A stretch of DNA of 64,000 bases, taken from Desmodesmus armatus (taxonomy: Eukaryota; Chlorophyta; Chlorophyceae; Sphaeropleales; Scenedesmaceae). Positions 46,710 through 58,000 of this stretch are shown here, one piece after another. The DNA is taken from positions 310,001 to 374,000 of the forward strand of contig VIIQ02000739.1 of the NCBI GenBank assembly GCA_007449985.2, given 5' to 3'. A model generated the notes under the pieces. That model made no database searches. It was not told the origin of the DNA and worked only from the letters and a program-made list of their open reading frames with translations. Within the stretch, counting starts at the first letter, position 1. Every line of letters starts with the position of its first letter. A program made the translations under genes and the position numbers.

Positions 46710-48722
46710 GCTGGGCTTTACGACGTTGCGATAAATGCTTAGACTACTTTGTTTTGCAACGCTCTGCGTGTGGTCAGGCTTGTCGAGGGAGCGCTCTGTA
46801 TCAAGTCGTGAAAGGCATCGGTGCTGTTCCACCTGCCTTCCACGATGCTATTCCGCTGACGCGCAACAGCGGAGGTTGCACTTGCACTTCAGCGCCATTG
46901 ACTGAACCTCTGATACCGTCTTGTATAGCACATACTACATGCTTCGCTTGGATGGAGCGCGGCATGAACCAAAGGCCTGGCCAGCGGCTCCAAGGTTTGT
47001 ACTTGGCTTGGGTTCAAAGCGCACTGAAGAAGCTGGCAGGCCTATGCCAGGTGCGGCACCGCTGCAAATTGGGGGCATGAGTGAACTGTTTGCAAACCTT
47101 TGATGCACAGTTCTGCCAACACCGGTGTTTGGTGGCACCACACTTACAAGCTGCAGAGCAAACTTGCACAAAAACGTTCTTTACAGCCTAGGCTTCTCAA
47201 CCGGTTGACACTTCCAAGGATCGTAACGGCGCGCTGCGTGGCAGGACATCCTTGAGATGCACCCTCACATCCACGTTCAGGTCCAAGAACACCCCAACAG
47301 GCGACAAAGACTGCACACGCTGACACAGCTTACAGCCAACATGGGCTGTCCGACAGCCACAATGGCATGATGCATCCTGCACAAACGGTGCGGAGGTGAT
47401 GCTGTTGATGGAAAGGACCACATCGTCACCAACGGCGTCACCACCCCCAGCATGACCGATGATTGCCCTCCTCACCAGGCTGGCCAAACACGTAAGCAAG
47501 GGCAGATGTGACCGCCAAAGAAATCCCGGGATGGGGTGGGCATGGATGCTTGGCAAACATGCAACATACGTCAGATTTAATCCGATTCCGCAGGCGGCAA
47601 TCTGCACCAGTCACACAAGTCAGCACCAGCATGCGCCAAGCACGGAGCAGCACAAGTCAGCTTGTTGGCTTGAAGAAGTCGGTTGCGTGGCTTGAATTGG
47701 TTCCCTCCAGCTGGTGCTTGATGAAGTACCAGCCACCATAGTTCGCAACCCTTTGTGTATGTCCCATGAGCGTTATTCGGCTAGAGCAAGCAGCATGCCA
47801 CAGTGCTGCCCGGCAGCCACTGGCTGTGGCACAGCCTGCACATGTCTCAAAAGGACAACAAACACCACGCATTGCATCAATGGGGTGGCCAACACGGCCC
47901 ATACACCAGTCTGGCCAGTTGTTGCCACAGCTAGCAGCTAGCGGTTGATTTGCTGACAGCTGCGTTTCAAAACAAATGCACACTGTCTCTGGAACCTGGC
48001 AGAAGCCTTAGATCAGGCTACTGGCCAAATGAAGGGCACATGCGTGCAAGTGGGGCCCTGATTGAACAAGGAAAAGCACAGAGGGTTGGTTGTGGGTGCA
48101 ACAAGATCGTGCGTCAAGGCCTCAAGGCCACAGTGGCACTCTGATAGTAGGGCAACACGAGCGCCATGTGCCAGGGCAACATGAGCGCCATGTGTCAATC
48201 AGCGACAATCACACAGCCATTGCATTCAGGGCTGCCCTGGCATGCTGATACCATACCAGCAGCAAAGCAACTTGCTTGGCAGGCTGCCAAAAACCGCATT
48301 CAACCCAGTTGACGACACCTTGTCCCAAAAAGTTGCCACCATAGCACATGTGGTGATGTAAAGGCAAGGGCTCCAAGGCTTGAAAAATGGCATGCGACAT
48401 GCTAGGCAGCTGCAGGCGCATGCAAGCATAAGGAGCAGATGTCCATACACCCATACTGTGCAGCGATCGTGTAATGGACGCCAAGCAGGCATGGACCTTT
48501 CAACTGCCCATAGCTGCTGACGACTGGGTGCGCGAGAATAATATAGCGTAATGGTAAAGGTAAGCATACGTATGATACTTATCACAGGTAACAGCGGCGC
48601 TGCTGGTAATGCCAACCGGTCTGAGCACATTTCAACAGACCAAGTCACAAACAGCATGATGGCTTGAGGCTGTAGGTTCAGGATCCGACTGCCGGTTGAG
48701 TTTTGCGCACACATGTGTCTCA
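46710..48722. other. Spacer between the PLAC8 genes
   Basis: Apart from one minus-strand coding-like frame (listed separately), nothing here is supported. It includes the 3' flank of the second PLAC8 gene. Confidence 0.4.
47197..47470 (-). CDS. Hypothetical coding fragment
   Basis: A minus-strand frame ending at TGA 47197 reads GDDVVLSINSITSAPFVQD, then CHCGCRTAHVGCKLCQRV and FLDLNVDVRVHLKDVLP. Its mixed composition looks more like a folded protein than the low-complexity shadows around it, and it has two Cys pairs (CHCGC, CKLC). The upstream boundary is unclear and I do not recognise a family. It could be a gene fragment carried between the two PLAC8 copies. Confidence 0.3.
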
Positions 48723-50221
48723 TCACGCCATCTTCTGTGCAGTAGGGGCCTGCAGCTCCACGACCTGGTTAATGGGGGCCTTGGGCTCACGTGCCTTCAG
48801 CTCACGCGCCTGAAGGGGGGAGTAACAGTCACACAGATGGCATGAGCCGCTGCAGCAACAGGAGCGTGCCATGCAACGAATTCTGCAGCTGCGCCCTGAT
48901 CAAGCATAGTGCTCAGAGCGTGGCATGCAAGTGTGCAGCCATGGTCACCGTATGAATGCCGCAACTCATGTGTGATTGCAGGCTGCACTGAATCATGTTG
49001 ACACTGAATCTGCCTTAGGTCAGGCGCAAGTTGCCTACGCGCCTAGGCATGACAAGCCTGAGTTCATTTGGCCACCAGCACAGGCCCAAGACCGTCTTGC
49101 CTCTTGGCCTAGTCTCACCTCCTGGCAGAGAGCACAGGGTGAGCACCAGCAGTGCACACACATGTCATGGCAGGGGTCCTCCTGCAGGCTGCATGAACGT
49201 AAGGAAATGAACAGGGCAAACACGCCACCGGCAGGTTGACAACGCGTAACCATGAAGTGCCTTCATAGTGGCATGTGCTGCACAGGCTGTTGGATGAACA
49301 ACGCAGCTGCCATAGTGGCACGGGTCAAACCAAGGCATGCGAGCATGGCATGCCGGTTGCAGCTAGAGCACCATCTCATGCAGCAGTTGGTAGCCGCAAG
49401 CTGGCTAAACCCTGGAAGAAACCAGCCAAGTTGAGCGGCACAGGTCTGAAAGCCTCAATGAAGCCCATACCTGCGTCGGTGGGCACATTCTAGCAAGCAA
49501 ACATCATGTCTGTGACTCACTTGTGCCGCTTTCGGAGGTCGCCTCTTGTCCATCCAGCAAAGAAGCAGGCAAACCCGGCGCAGCTGCACGAGCAACATGG
49601 CATGAGCAGCACACACAGCAGTGCAGCTCAAATGGTGCGCATGCGTATAAGGTGTTACCACTGACAACATGTTGTTAACAGCACACTGAGTGCAGGGACC
49701 CTCAAACAAGTGTGAGACAGCAAACTTTGTGGCACAGAGGCCAAGACACCGGTCAGTTTGTCTTGCACGCCAGCGGGACCAAAGGCCCGGCACTGTGATC
49801 ACAGTCATGACGCTGCGGCGCACGATGTCAAAGTGGGCCTCAGAAACTATTCCCTAAGAGTCTTAGACAATGCATTGTGGCACGCACGCATCCACGTGGC
49901 ATGCAGGATGCTTCATCAATGCACACCCACCAGTAGTAGAGGAGGCAGGGACCGACGCAGCCTCCACCTTGCAGCTTGTCTGCATTCTCTCCGTACAAGC
50001 AGGCAGAGCACCACAAACCGTAGCAACAGGTATTCCTGCAAGCAGACACGAGCAGCAACTAGCAATGTCAGAGGTTTGCAGGAGCAACCAGGTACTTCCT
50101 GCGGCACTGCTAGCAAAGACCGTGCGCACCAATCAGAGGTGCAGCTGCAGACACCGCTGCTCCATGGCTGTTGTGCAGCTTTGCAGGACTGCTGTGCAGT
50201 TTTGCAAGGTTGGGTGGCCAT
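48723..50221 (-). CDS. PLAC8-family Cys-rich protein, copy 2 (complete)
   Basis: Five exons on the minus strand, all phase-consistent: 50130-50221, 49931-50035, 49521-49583, 49119-49188 and 48723-48809. They total 417 bases and encode 138 residues, the usual PLAC8 size. The protein begins MATQPCKTAQQSC, then PWSSGVCSCTSDW, CCYGLWCSACLYGENADKLQ, GGGCVGPCLLYYCCAGFACF, FAGWTRGDLRKRHNLQ, EDPCHDMCVHCWCSPCALCQ and ELKAREPKAPINQVV, ending in APTAQKMA. The double Cys motif, the GEN turn and the HCWCSPCALCQE signature are diagnostic for PLAC8. The hydrophobic LLYYCCAGFACFFAG segment is the membrane-inserting part. Copy 1 lies 3.5 kb further along the same strand, so the two arose by tandem duplication. 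The start is the first ATG of the conserved first exon. Confidence 0.9.
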
Positions 50222-53200
50222 ACTGATTTACTACGGGTTCTGCTGTGAAAGAATGCTCTGCAGCACAGCGAGCGGTCTCTGAACGTTGCAGGTCGATTGC
50301 GGAGTGCACCAACAGAGCAGGCTAACAGCGACTGTGTATGCAACCACTGTGTTTGTTGCAGGGTGATGGGCGATACCGTCTATACGCCCGTGCCTCCTGT
50401 CTTATGTTGCACGTTTTCGGAGAATTCTGTGGTGACTCACTGTAACACACGAGGTGACTGTGTCCGTCGGCAGGTTATCCGCCGAGGTCTTCGACGGCCG
50501 CGGTTGTGTCTTGCCCAGACTTCCAGGCCCTGCATTGATGTAAGAACTTGCCCAGGCACGGCACGCGCTCGTCCCCCGCCGCGTCCCGACTCCACCCGTC
50601 CTACGCAACGGCACGCTTCACGTTGAGTCATCGACCGTTGCAACATGGCGTCGGAACCGTTTACCACATCTATCCTTTGAAACATGCGACTGAGCAATTT
50701 CTGCTTCACATTTCACAGGACAGGGCCACGCCACTGTCTGGCATGTGAAGGCCTCTGCTGGTGTGCAGTTGGTGCTCTGCTGTTCCACTGGGCTGGATGC
50801 ATGTGCGCCGTGGGTGTGTGGTGCTCACCATATGTGCTCAGAGATAGAAGGAAAAGTTACACCCACTGCAGGCAGCACATGCTGACAGCACAGCCTGTGC
50901 CCTGAGGGCAGCACACAATCAACACCCATCGTATCGCCACAACAACCCGCTTACAATGTCACACATGACTGTCTCTCTCGGCAGCCGCTGCAAACAATGT
51001 CAGCAGCACATGCTACACTCAGGACTAATCAGATTAGAAGTCCACAGCTCATGCCCCACCAGGCTGGTCCAATTTGTGTATTTGTTTAGACGAAGACTGC
51101 CGCATGGACCACAAAAGACACCGTATGCGTGTAGCAGATATGTGTACTTCAATGCAGCACGGCTGCCAGTGGCATGACAGTGCTTCTAGCAGGGCTGATG
51201 TGTTGGGTGCTGCAACAGTGTCCAACAGTGGCCGAAAACTTGCAAACGATCTGGAAGCGATGCAACATGCATGCACCTTGCGAAAGATGCCTGTACCTTG
51301 GCGGACACCACGAGCCCCTATGCTCATCTGACTGATGACTGATAAGCAGATTTGCTCAAAGGCAGCAAAAGAGCTGGCTTGCAAACCTTGCGGTCTGACA
51401 CGTTAACATTGCAGTGTGACACCGCGGAACAGCACAGTCCTACCAACATCAACAGTGATAGCTTCCAGCCGTCCTGGTAGGAACCTCACACATACAAGCC
51501 GACTGAATGACCATTGATCTCTACAGCCACATACCCCTGCAAACCACACTTTACACCTGATCTGACCGCTATGCCCATCAACGGGCACACTGCACTCATT
51601 ACTGACCCTTGCGGAGTGTCATCCCACACACACAAGAACGGTGGACCACCTACACAATGCGCGTGGGGTGCAGCGCAGACAACAAAAGTCACATCACTGC
51701 TGAAGCTGCAACACCAAAACTTACACAACCGCCCCTACAGGGTAGCTACTGATCGGGCCGCCCAATGTTGATCATCATATCACACAGCACACAAACTTGG
51801 TTACGGATGTTGCCACACACCTGCACTGCAACACGGACCAGCTTCCGTCAAGGCATGATACCTGACCCAAGCCAGCACAGGGGGACTTCAACCTTCTACT
51901 AGCAGAGCCGCACAGTTCCTTATCAGCCCAGCTTCGTCCATGCGCAATGCATGCCATGCGCATTGCATGCGCCCTAACAAGACAGGCCCGCGCCATCTGG
52001 CACACGAGTCACACTCAGCGCGCGCTGCTTGATGCTCCGCATTTGGGACAATCAGACAGTGTCGCGCACAGCTGCATCAGATGCAGTGTCCCAGTGGCAA
52101 CACCACCGCTTCAGGCTGCTTTGCGGTACTATCGCAGGCTGCAATCCACCCGGGTTGAGTCAACACCATTCAGGACCCACACTCAGCACTCCAGAGCAGC
52201 CAGGCCTCCGTTGCGCACATTCCAAAGTCTAGAAACCTCAATGTACAGGCGATGTCTGGGCGCACATGCCTTTCCTTGCGCGACACCCACCCGCCCCCCT
52301 TCACTCCCACCGAACGCTCCCTACCCCTGCTACACTCGGTTGCGGCAACCCTGCCTGCTTGCCAGCAAAAGGTGCCTGCACCCTGACATGCCATTGCCAG
52401 TGAAAGCTTCCTAATCTTACGATGCCTACATCCTACTAAGTAGTACATCAACTGACACTGACTCTGCTGCGGCAGCAGAGAGGGATGGCAAAAAGCATCA
52501 GGCACTTTGTGAAGAGCGTGTGTGATCGGCTGCAGCCGCCCCTCCCAAAGTGCCTCAGGCAGGAAAGAAGCAGCCGTGCTCAGCTGGCCCAGCCTGGCAC
52601 TGCACCACAAAGCCAGACCAACATGGCCCATGTGTATGTGTGTGACCAACATGCCCATGCGACGACAGCAACACCCATCAAGTTGATATCTTTCCACAAC
52701 TGCACTGGTCTATGGTAGCCACAGCCCCACCATACTGTCCAAAATTGTTAAGGCCCCACCCCCCATACACACACAAACTCTCACTTCCCCCCTTCCCATA
52801 GCCCTCCCCCCTGCAAGCCAACACAGACCGCCCGCAGCAAGATACAGCCCCTGAGACTGCATTCATCAATGTGCATGCTGATGTATGACACGATCAGCAT
52901 GGCTGTTCTGGAGAGGATTGGGAAGAATGAGAAGGACAGCCTCCACAACACCTCAGCACGAGCTGCCCCACAACCGTCATCAACAGCCTCACAACTGCCG
53001 TCAACCACCATCCAAACGCCTTCAGCGCCTCTGAAAGCGTTGGCAAGGACGCTCATGCATTCAGTCTGGCAACTAGCCTGTCAGCCGCCGTCAATGCACA
53101 AAGAGCCATGCAACAACCGCCGCACGCTGTATGGGATAAAAAATCCTAAACGAACTAGGGCACCACCACAGATCAAACTGTCTTGTCAACAACATGTCTC

Positions 53201-53433
53201 CAAAATCAAAGCATCAACTGCCCTGTTTACCAACAAACTGCCTTGACTCCTGGAGCTCAGCTCTAATAGTACTATAGACCCCATCAACTCAAGGCACCAC
53301 TGCTGCGAACGGTACCTGCAACAGCCGCTGCCTCTTAACTCCGCGCAGGCTGAAATTGCAAGCTGACATTACTCAACATGACATGACTCGGGAAGAAAGC
53401 CAATCTTGTGGGCAGGCTGTAAGCAATGTTGAC

Positions 53434-53506
<73 letters not shown>

Positions 53507-55014
53507 CGGCGCTAGACCTGGACCTGACTTCGCAGCTCAAGGCCCACACAAGCTGTATGAGACTGGCACAGATAAACCCAGTGCACATGTTGCTGCAGTG
53601 TCACTGGCTTTGGCCAAGCCAGCGCATACAATACCCACTACAAACACTGGGCTCAGGCGGCACAGTTGTGGGGCTCATCAAGGCTGTGGCAGTGCAAAAC
53701 CCAGAAGCTGGTTGCTGGATAAGCAACTGCATGTGTTGCCTGCAAAGACGGTCAGGACTCGTGACCGGTGTCAGTGACACCACTATCACACCATTGCAGC
53801 CAACTCCAGCCCAGCCTGTAGGAGGCCCTTGCAAGCAAACAGGCAGCACACACAGACCCAAACAGCCCAAGCGTACGTAGGGCTGCCCGGCGACAGTGGC
53901 AGGGTGCAGCATTCGTCACAACCTCCTCGACAGCTTCCAGCCTAGTGGGCCACTAGGCTTGAGACACACCATGATGCACCATGACACCAACCTCCGAGGC
54001 CACCTCTGACTGGATCAGATCAGAGATCGCATGCAGCTTGCAGAGTACAGCAGTGCTGGCAGAGCCTCTGCCAACCACACCTGCGAGGCTGTGGCAAGCG
54101 CTGTGCTAGCCACTGGTGAATCGCGTCGCCAGATGGGGTGCGCATACACCCAGTCACAACTACTGTATGTGCTGCATGGCCTGCAAAGTGCACCCCCAGC
54201 AGCTGAAGTACCACCCGGTGTAAGCAGCGTACAGGCCCTGCCAGTGCCACTGAAACTGGCAGCAATCGCTCGCGAGCCAGCAGTCCAAACTGTGCCAAAG
54301 CCAGTTGGGAGCAGCGCTGTACAGCGTCACATGTGACTAAATCAGTGCTGTGGTGCTGAGTCAGAAAGCTCAGGCAGCAAAACAATCCACCAGAAAAGCA
54401 GCCTGACGACATGCAGAATCAAAACAACTGCAGCCAACGCCACCGGACCAGCAAGCAATGTCATTGCCACATGCATCATTGCGCACTGATACCGCACGCA
54501 CACACTGTGAAGAGCCTCCAAGCGCAGAGCAAGCTAGCCACAATTAACTCATGTTGCTCCATAAAAAGAGGGCACGCCCTTGTGAGGCTCTTTTATGCAG
54601 CAACACATCAGCTGAGGCACCAGCTGCGACAAGTGCGGCCACTGTTGTATCTGCCCATCATGTTAGTGTGCAGCCTCAAGCAGTGGAGTGCAACCGCAGC
54701 TGTCAGCAGCATCCACTAAGGCACCAGCTGCAAGTACCACCCATACAGGCTTGTCTTCGCACCATGATACCAACACCACCGCAAGAAGTAACACTAGCGC
54801 TGCACTGGCACCGCAGCACCAGCCAAAGCCACTGGCATGGCATGCCTCCCTGTTCTGGACTGCCCGCCACTCTGCAGATTCACGCCGCGTTGAGTTACCT
54901 CCCCCACCCACCACTTTTGCAGTGCTGCTGTTGGCCCATGCTGCTTCCTCCTCCTGCAGACTGCAGCTGCAAACTGGCCTAGGAGGAAATTGCCTGCTAA
55001 ACCCTATGTGTTGT
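50222..55014. other. Gene-poor region with ambiguous coding-like stretches
   Basis: No gene model with paired splice signals could be built. Coding-like but broken frames occur near 53500-53770 (after a CAG run: GPHKLYETGTDKPSAHVAAV, then SLALAKPAHTIPT), 54031-54336 and 54550-54900. They are Ala/Thr/Pro/Gln-rich and interrupted by stops, so they may be decayed or unresolved exons. The region also provides the upstream flank of PLAC8 copy 2. Confidence 0.4.
53433..53506 (+). repeat. Perfect (CAG)n microsatellite
   Basis: About 24 uninterrupted CAG/AGC triplets. It reads as poly-Ser in the frame open from 53356, as poly-Gln in a frame that continues open for about 95 codons downstream, and as poly-Ala in the third. 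It is the longest perfect triplet tract noticed in the window and lies outside any firm gene. Confidence 0.9.
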
Positions 55015-58000
55015 TCACACAGGGTTCAAGGTGGCAGCAGCAGGCAACCGTGAAGTGCCAGAGCCTGCAGGAGACAGCAGCCTGTCAGCACCAGCCACAC
55101 CCCTGCCTCCCTGTGGAGGACTCCCGCCCCCATCAACCCCTGCAGCTGCAGCCTGTGCTGCTGCCGGCGGGAGCGGCGGCTTGCTGCTGCTGCAGCCTGT
55201 AACCTGGCCCACATGGCCCACATGGCCCACAGCCTGCTGGGACCTGGCCCACTGGGCGCTGCCTGAGAGGTCCCCACCCACACCTGGCCCAGCAGCAGCA
55301 CCTGTCCCCAGCATTGGTGCAGCCCCTGGTGTTGGAACCATGGCAGGGCTGGCAAGCCCTGGGGTAGGGGAGCGTGTGGACAGCATTGCTGCACTGGTAG
55401 TAGCTGTAGGTGAAGCCCGGTTGGCTGGACTGCTGCTTCTGAGGCTAGCCTGACCTATCAGAGGGTCGCTGCCGGCAGTTGGCAGGTAGCTGCCAGCTGC
55501 TGCTGCAGGCGCTCCGTGTGCCAGGGTAGCATCCCAGGCAAGTCCCTGGCTGTGTAGTGCTGATGCGTCTTGCTGCTGCACTGCCTGCGCTCCCGACTGC
55601 TGCTGCTGCTGCTGGTGGTGGTGGTGGTGGTCCTGATCCTGGTGGGAGTTTGTGGCGAGTAGCTGAGCAGAGTCCCTGAGCTGTGCTGCTGACAGAGACC
55701 ACCTGGGGTGTGTTAGCCAGGCCTGCGAGTGCTGCTGCTGCTGTGGCGGTACCCTCAGAGGGCATGCTGAAGCTTGATGCGGCATTACCGCTGGCCTGCC
55801 GGGCGAAGGACTGAGGTGCTGAGTGGGTGGGGAGTGTGGCACCATGGCCATGGGGCCCTGCAGGAGCCTCTGAGGTGAGCCACTGGCCAGTGGCTGTTGG
55901 GAAACCGTCCTTCACAGCCTGCATGTGCTGGTTGTTGAAGGCCCGGGAGTCTTCAGGGTATAGTGCTGGCTGCACTATACCCTGTGGGTACTCTTTTGGG
56001 GACTGAGTGCAGTCTGGGCCTGCTAGCAGGGTGCTGTCCGTTGCTGCTGCAAGGCGGCAGCCATGGCTGCCTGTGCTGCTGCTGCGGTGGCACGCAGGGT
56101 GCTGCTTGGCGTGGACTGCAGCTGCTGCTGCTGCTGTCCGCCTGAGGTGCAAGGAAACATGGGTGGCATCATAGTTTGCCTCTGAATGGACTGCAACTGC
56201 TGCTGGGGCATAGGGGCAGACATTCTAGCCTCCATGTAAAGAGCTCAGCTGCCGAGGTAGCTTGGAAGGGGGCATTGCCGGTCGCTGCGGCAGCGGCGGC
56301 TGCGGCGGCAGCAGCAGATGGGGTGTTGGCATCTGCTGACATGGCAACAGCAGTAGCTGCTGCTAGCTCAGCCATGTGTGCTGCATCTCTCATAGCTGCA
56401 AATTGGCTGGGAGAGGTGATCTTTAGGCCACGTGGAAGGCAGAGAGAGCCCTCTTGGACCCTGTCAAACTCAAAGCTTGCGTCTGCAGCAGTGCCGTCAG
56501 CGTGTGTGGCCTCCCCATACCCCATCTCAGTATCTAGCTGTTGCTGCTGCTGGTGACGCTGCGCGTTGGCTTCTGCCAACAAGGCACTTGCTGCTGCTGC
56601 TGATGAGGTGCTGCCGCTGCTGTTGCCGTGTGCCGCAAACCTTGGAGTGTACATCTGCACCTGGCTAGCTGTCATCAACCCCGCCTCACTGGCCCCCTCG
56701 ATGCCCTTCCCACCGGGCCAGGTGTAGCGCCTTGCTGCTGCATCAGCAGCAGCGCCAACTTGGGCCATCACCTGGAACTCAGCTGCATTGGCTGCTGCTG
56801 AGGCAGCCGCCTCAAGTGCTGCTTGTTCCTCCGGATCCTCCTGTGCTGCTGCTTCTGCAGTGGCTGCTGCTAGGGCAGCATCTGCGGCAGCGGCAGCAGG
56901 TTGACAAATATTTCAATAAAGAATTTCGCTCAATCAGCATGACAAAAAACTATGCATGTATAGAAGTATCAAAATCAAGCTCTTTCAATTGATTTGGACT
57001 ATAACCTCGTAACAGTTTCTATGAATATAAATTATCTGATTTACCTGCGGCAGCAGCAGCGGCAGCATGTGTTGTCTCCAGGCCTGCTACCTCGTCATCA
57101 TCCACGGGAAACCCTGGCAGGGTGACCATGTGGTGACCAGCAGCCGCCGCTGCTGCAGCAGCGGCGGCACCTGCGCCTGCGCTGGTGTGCTGGCCGTCTG
57201 CTCCCCTCTTGACCCCTGACATCATGGCACCCAGCATCAGCTGCTGCTGCTGCTCATCCTCTGTCTGTGGGTACTCCAGGTCCCTGCCAGAAGCTCTGTT
57301 GGCTGCCATTGCAGCTTCAGCCTCTGCTGCTGCAGCTGCAGACACCCCATGCCCACCCTGCTGCTGCTGCTGTTGCTGCTGGGATTGGTGAAGGAAGTCC
57401 AAAGCAGGGAAAGCAGACACCTCTAGGCCGCCCTGCTGCAGCTGCATCCCATGGTGGCCCCCTGCCTCCAAACCCCCTGTAGCTGCCAGCCCGTGTGCCC
57501 CCACATGCATGTTTGGGATCAACATTGCATCATCGGGTGTTGACATAATCCCCTCCTCAGGCTGAGGGTTACGTAACCCACCCTCCGCTGCTGCCAGCGC
57601 TGCCTGCATCATGCTGCTGCCCTGTGGGCCAGGCTGGCCCGCTGCCAAGCTGTGCATATCAATTGGGGTGGACCCTGGTCCACCCGGCCCACCTGGCCCA
57701 CCTGGCCCGGCTGATGCATTGGGCAGGTGTCTGGCCGCTGCTGCCAGGAGGGTGCCTAAATTGGGCTGGAGGCCTCTGCTGGCAGCAGCAGCCGTCCCTG
57801 CTGCTGCCGCCTCCTGCAGCGAATTAGTCATAGCCGCCGCTGCTGCCGCAACAGCATCTGCCCGCGAGCCTCTTGGCCCTCCTGCAGCTGCGCCCAGTGG
57901 CACCCCACCCAGCTGCCTGTAGAACTGGCTATTGCTGCCACCGCCGCCCCTGCCGGCAGCGTCTGTTGTTGGCGGCAGCAATGCCAGCTGCTGCTCCAGC

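Noticed and set aside
48226..48726. 166-codon minus-strand frame downstream of PLAC8 copy 2
   Set aside because: It begins at the stop of PLAC8 copy 2, has no splice partners or motifs and is more likely 3' untranslated sequence.
54020..54412. 130-codon minus-strand frame opposite a 101-codon plus-strand frame
   Set aside because: Both frames are open over the same DNA with no domain or splice support, so neither can be called.
55026..55453. Plus-strand and alternate minus frames over the AP2 gene 3' end
   Set aside because: They overlap the His/Gln/Ser/Pro-rich AP2-gene frame that continues from upstream exons and are composition shadows.
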